Assembly (NCBI GenBank): GCA_029939785.1
Contig: JAOZSG010000037.1
Span: 1-14,575 of the forward strand
Length of the DNA stretch: 14,575 nt
Source: Fidelibacterota bacterium
GTDB taxonomy: Bacteria > Fidelibacterota > UBA2242 > JAFGTP01
Reading direction: 5' to 3'
Shown: positions 13,597 through 14,575 of the stretch, piece by piece
Layout of the letters: each line of letters opens with the position of its first letter
How positions within the stretch are numbered: position 1 is the stretch's first letter
Notes under the pieces: model-generated
Database searches by the model: none
Told to the model about the DNA's origin: nothing
What the model saw: the letters and a program-made list of their open reading frames with translations, nothing else
Position numbers and translations under genes: made by a program

Positions 13597-14575
13597 CTAA
13601 AATCTATGCCCAACTGAAAAATAAAACATGTTGCGACCTTCAATATCAGTTCCAAAATCAGCAGATATAGGTCCGATAGGAGTTGGAACAAAAAAACCGG
13701 CTTTTATACCAAGTTTCAAATCCATCCAATTGAAATCTGATGGAATATTCCACGCATTTCCAAAATATGTATTTATATGAAAGAACAAATCCGAAGTGAT
13801 TGGTGCACGCATCCCTGATCCTAATATTAATATTAAATTTCCTGATTTTTCTTTATAATGTAAGCCGGGAAAGGAATTTTGTCCTCCAAAATAAAATTGT
13901 TCAAATTTTGATTTTGCAGAAGTCAAATATCCAAACTGAAAGTTTAAAGAAAAAGTATAATCTCCAAAACTTTTATAATTTGAAGTAATTGCAGAAAATT
14001 TTGAAAAAGGTTCAAGTTCATTTGCATCAAGGGATTGTTCATAGAATATATCATTTTTATGACCTTTTGTAGGAAGATCAAAATCATCGGTATTATCAAT
14101 AATAATTCGCCCTATCATACGGGCAACATTGTATTTTTCAGCATTTATATTTGGAATTACTTTTGTATTTTCCAAAACATCAACAGTTTCAAACTTTACA
14201 CCTATTGTAGTTAATCCAACTCTTTTTATCTGAACTCCAAAATTGGCGTTGAATCCATATCGCCGAACCATATTTGATGAAATCTTTTCAGTTTTTTCAT
14301 AAAGTGGGAATTTTTCGTTATCTAAATATAATGATAAACTATTAGTTAATATTGTCTCAAATATTTTTGGTGCAACAATATCAAGGTTTATTTTTTTATG
14401 ATAATCACTTAATAAAGACGAAAAATTATTTATTATTCCACTTCCAAAAAGATTCATGTATTTAGCTGAAACCATTGCAGATACATTTTTTTCACTTTGA
14501 TAATTCAAACCAATTGAAATAACTCCATTTGGTTTTTGTACAATATCAAAGATTATATCAAGACTATCATCAGAA
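13597..14575 (-). CDS. Omp85-superfamily outer-membrane beta-barrel, C-terminal part (probably patatin-like protein); 5' end outside window
   Basis: The frame stays open to the right edge of the window, so the TTG at 14508 is internal and the true start is outside. Upstream residues SLDIIFDIVQKPNGVISIGLNY look like the last strand of a POTRA domain leading into the first barrel strand. The rest alternates hydrophobic and polar residues as expected of a beta-barrel. It contains FYFGGQNSFPGLHY, the place of the BamA loop-6 VRGF motif with Arg missing, then YFGNAWN and GPISADFGTD, and ends in the C-terminal Phe (FSVGHRF) recognised by the Bam complex. The loop-6 form and overall look resemble the barrel of patatin-like phospholipases (PlpD type) more than BamA. 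The patatin domain is not in the window, so this is inference. Located in the outer membrane; convergent with the lipoprotein gene. Confidence 0.75.
   Translation of the reverse strand, partial: SDDSLDIIFDIVQKPNGVISIGLNYQSEKNVSAMVSAKYMNLFGSGIINNFSSLLSDYHKKINLDIVAPKIFETILTNSLSLYLDNEKFPLYEKTEKISSNMVRRYGFNANFGVQIKRVGLTTIGVKFETVDVLENTKVIPNINAEKYNVARMIGRIIIDNTDDFDLPTKGHKNDIFYEQSLDANELEPFSKFSAITSNYKSFGDYTFSLNFQFGYLTSAKSKFEQFYFGGQNSFPGLHYKEKSGNLILILGSGMRAPITSDLFFHINTYFGNAWNIPSDFNWMDLKLGIKAGFFVPTPIGPISADFGTDIEGRNMFYFSVGHRF

Noticed and set aside
14506..14508. TTG as start of the beta-barrel gene
   Set aside because: The frame continues open to the window edge with typical POTRA/barrel sequence, so the gene is cut by the window rather than starting here.

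Overview
This is an AT-rich window (by eye roughly one third GC) from a Gram-negative bacterium. Two genes point to an outer membrane: a putative lipoprotein and an Omp85-type beta-barrel. Shine-Dalgarno-like sites of the AGGAG type precede several genes. The protein types (short ArgH with a THTRKAM motif, archaeal/fungal-type Asd, very long KamA-like protein, patatin-style Omp85 barrel) and the many small palindromic intergenic repeats suggest the FCB assemblage (Ignavibacteriota, Cloacimonadota or relatives). This is inferred from the proteins; there is no rRNA or other marker to fix it.

Layout. (1) 1-2365, minus strand: asd, then after a repeat-filled gap lysC, which runs off the left edge. 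These are the first two steps from aspartate towards lysine, threonine and methionine. (2) 2366-2992: a 627-bp divergent intergenic region with a candidate asd promoter, a REP-like hairpin and two perfect ARG boxes just before argR. (3) 2993-8642, plus strand: argR-argG-argH-proB-proA, i.e. the arginine repressor, the last two enzymes of arginine synthesis and the first two of proline synthesis (also a source of glutamate semialdehyde). (4) 8703-8725: a bidirectional terminator between proA and the convergent gene that follows. (5) 8734-10935, minus strand: a 733-residue KamA-like radical SAM/PLP protein, apparently not a lysine 2,3-aminomutase. (6) 11160-13476, plus strand: an Ldh_2-family NAD(P)-dependent 2-hydroxyacid dehydrogenase overlapping by 8 nt a lipoprotein with an esterase-like fold. 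(7) 13597-14575, minus strand: the C-terminal barrel of an Omp85-family protein, 5' end outside the window.

How it fits together. Most of the window is core amino-acid synthesis from aspartate and glutamate. ArgR probably represses its own operon from the tandem ARG boxes and, if transcription continues through the 113- and 175-bp gaps, proBA too. The most unusual gene is the KamA-like protein. It keeps the radical SAM cysteines and a candidate PLP lysine, but at the two positions where lysine aminomutase uses aspartates to hold the substrate side chain it appears to carry Lys and Asn. That is the pair I recall being reported for glutamate 2,3-aminomutase. The gaps hold at least five kinds of short palindromic or dispersed repeat, one of which supplies the asd stop codon. 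No tRNA, rRNA, CRISPR array, insertion sequence or phage gene was seen.
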